A DNA stretch of 32,500 nucleotides from Neocallimastix lanati (nom. inval.). Taxonomy: Eukaryota; Neocallimastigomycota; Neocallimastigomycetes; Neocallimastigales; Neocallimastigaceae. Location: contig JACVTC010000006.1 of NCBI GenBank assembly GCA_016946835.1, forward strand, positions 1,395,001 to 1,427,500, read 5' to 3'. Shown here piece after piece: positions 31,250-32,500 of the stretch. Each line of letters begins with the position of its first letter. Position 1 is the stretch's first letter. Both the position numbers and the translations under genes were made by a program. A model generated the notes under the pieces. That model made no database searches and was not told the DNA's origin. It worked only from the letters and a program-made list of their open reading frames with translations.

Positions 31250-31622
31250 ATGTTATACAAAAATAAATTTGCTCTTTTGTTTTGTTTATTAATTGTAGCA
31301 TTATGCTTCAGTTTTACTAATGCATCAAAGAAAAAGTTAACTCCAGAACAACAAGCTCTCAAAAATAAGATGAAAGCTGAACGTATGAAGAAATCTGAAG
31401 CTGCTGATAAATTAATTCGTCATGTTAAAGCTAAAGATTTTAAAAAAGTTGTATTAAATGATAATGAAAATTTATGGATTGTATTCTATGGTTCAAAGAA
31501 ATGTCCACACACTCAGAAATTCAATCCAAAATGGTTACAATTCCAAAAGAATATGGATGATGGTCTTTATAACTTTGAAAATATAAAAATTGGAAAAATT
31601 GAATGTTATGGTGAACAATTTG
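31250..31622 (+). CDS. Secreted or ER thioredoxin/PDI-like protein, exon 1
   Basis: Residues 1-25 form a signal peptide (basic start, hydrophobic LLFCLLIVALCFSF, likely cut after TNA). Residues 26-60 are a Lys/Ala/Glu-rich helix. Residues 65-124 begin a thioredoxin fold: LWIVFYGSKKCPHTQKFNP is the usual strand then active-site helix of PDI-type domains (F-Y-x-x-x-C-x-x-C), followed by a helix WLQFQKNM and the strand IKIGKIECYGEQF. The active-site pair is Cys85-Pro-His-Thr88, so the second Cys is replaced by Thr. This favours a monothiol or non-oxidising chaperone role in the secretory path. Exon 1 ends in a GTAAGT donor at 31623 after 124 codons plus one base. Reading on adds only five residues before TAA, and no matching second exon is visible before the right edge, so the gene continues outside. 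Confidence 0.85.
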
Positions 31623-31905
31623 GTAAGTTGTTGTATTAATCATTATCATTTATTTATTATTTAATTGATTAAGCAATTACTTTTTATGATAAAATACGAT
31701 TGTAGATTAGATATAAATTTTAAATATAATAAATATTTATATATTTATTGTAAATAAAAAATATATATACCAAATAAATAAAGAATAAAATTATTATTTT
31801 TTTATAAAAAAAAAAAAAAAGAAAATTCTTCTGTGGATTATAATTATTTTAAGTGATTATTAAAAGTAAAGATATAAAAATAAAAAATAAAAAAAATAAA
31901 AAAAA

Positions 31906-31936
<31 letters not shown>

Positions 31937-32012
31937 AACTTTTAGAATTAATAAATAAAATAAAATATAAATAAAAAATCATTTTAAATATATTTATTTA
32001 TTATTTAAAATA

Positions 32013-32053
<41 letters not shown>

Positions 32054-32500
32054 TCGGTGTATCACAGTAATTTTAAGTGGTTATAAGAAATAAAGATATA
32101 AAAATATAAAATAAAAAAAAAAAAAAAGAAAGAAAGAAAGCTTGAAAGATTTTAAAATAAATAAAATATAAATATAAAAACATTTAAAAATATATTTAAT
32201 TTTTATTTAAAATATAAAAAAAAAAAAAATTCCTCGGTATATCACAGTTATTTTAAATGATTATAAAGAATAAAAATATAAAAATAAAAAATAAAAAAAA
32301 AAAAATCCTCGGTGTATCACAGTTATTTTAAATGATTATAAAGAATAAAAATAAAAAAATATAAAATAAAATAAAAAAAGAAAAAAAAAACTTAATAGTT
32401 GTTGGAATAAATAAAATAATATAGAATATAAACATAAAAATTCCTTAAAAATATATTTAATTATTATTTTTATTTTTTAAAAAAAAGAAAAAACAACAAA
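31623..32500 (+). other. Probable intron 1 of the thioredoxin-like gene (continues past the edge)
   Basis: Opens with GTAAGT. No acceptor followed by thioredoxin-like coding sequence can be identified, so the intron is at least 878 bp, or the gene is truncated here. It carries the TCCTCGGTGTATCACAG repeats. Confidence 0.6.
31826..32480 (+). repeat. Intronic repeat family with TCCTCGGTGTATCACAG core (four copies)
   Basis: Cores start at 32051, 32231 and 32306, with a diverged one at about 31826 (TTCTTCTGTGGATTATAATT). Each is followed by TTTTAA-A/G-TG-A/G-TTATAA, then an A-rich stretch. Three copies also carry an ATAAATAAAATATAAATAT then CATTTAAAAATATATTTA block and end in a long A run (36 A at 32015-32050) just before the next core. 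Spacings are about 225, 180 and 75 bp; the third copy lacks the second block. Confidence 0.8.

Noticed and set aside
31147-31362. Minus-strand frame over the thioredoxin-like start
   Set aside because: Antisense to a signal peptide and leader; only low-complexity content.
1-32500. tRNA, rRNA or telomeric repeats
   Set aside because: No tRNA-like A and B boxes with a cloverleaf, no rRNA-like stretches and no TTAGGG-type arrays were seen.

Overview
The window looks like nuclear DNA of an anaerobic gut fungus (Neocallimastigomycota). The evidence is extreme A+T content, A and T runs of 25-36 bases, dense AAT, AAAT and TAAATAA microsatellites, large ankyrin-repeat proteins, Asn-rich low-complexity proteins, introns with GTAAGT donors, and a fungal-type ketol-acid reductoisomerase that lacks a mitochondrial presequence. 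Dictyostelium-like amoebae share the base composition, but they are not expected to make branched-chain amino acids. The phylum assignment is inference.

Layout, left to right. (1) Positions 1-2914, minus strand: a two-exon gene for a long, low-complexity, acidic and Asn-rich protein with a SUKH (Smi1/Knr4)-like segment. It runs off the left edge. (2) 2915-8438: 5.5 kb without a recognisable gene, holding a 49-bp tandem repeat, a heptamer satellite, ATT microsatellites and a perfect 32-bp inverted repeat. (3) 8439-10586, minus strand: a 5'-truncated non-LTR retrotransposon with most of the reverse transcriptase domain, a C-terminal zinc finger, a poly(A) tail and a candidate 13-bp target duplication. 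(4) 12292-16359, minus strand: an intact 1355-residue protein with an unassigned ~500-residue helical N-terminal region and 24 ankyrin repeats in two alternating classes. (5) 16360-22000: A+T-rich spacer with a minisatellite, a decayed kinase-like fragment and a 92-bp direct duplication. (6) 22.0-23.7 kb, minus strand: an eroded ankyrin-repeat gene of a different type. (7) 24.7-25.5 kb, plus strand: an eroded Ty1/copia pol fragment. (8) 26210-27268, plus strand: ILV5-type ketol-acid reductoisomerase, intact from end to end except for one TAA where Gln is expected. (9) 27.3-31.2 kb: duplicated KARI 3' flank, one arm of a 3.7-kb-spaced inverted repeat, and a large TTATTTA satellite. (10) 31250 to the right edge, plus strand: first exon of a secreted thioredoxin/PDI-like protein with an unusual CPHT motif, followed by an intron full of a dispersed ~180-225 bp repeat.

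The genes do not form a pathway. This is a gene-poor, transposon-scarred fungal region with independent genes. The most unusual items are the two-class ankyrin protein with its unassigned N-terminal domain, the single in-frame stop in an otherwise conserved KARI, the inverted repeat bracketing KARI and the copia relic, and one satellite motif recurring at three distant sites. No rRNA, tRNA, CRISPR array or bacterial-type operon was seen.
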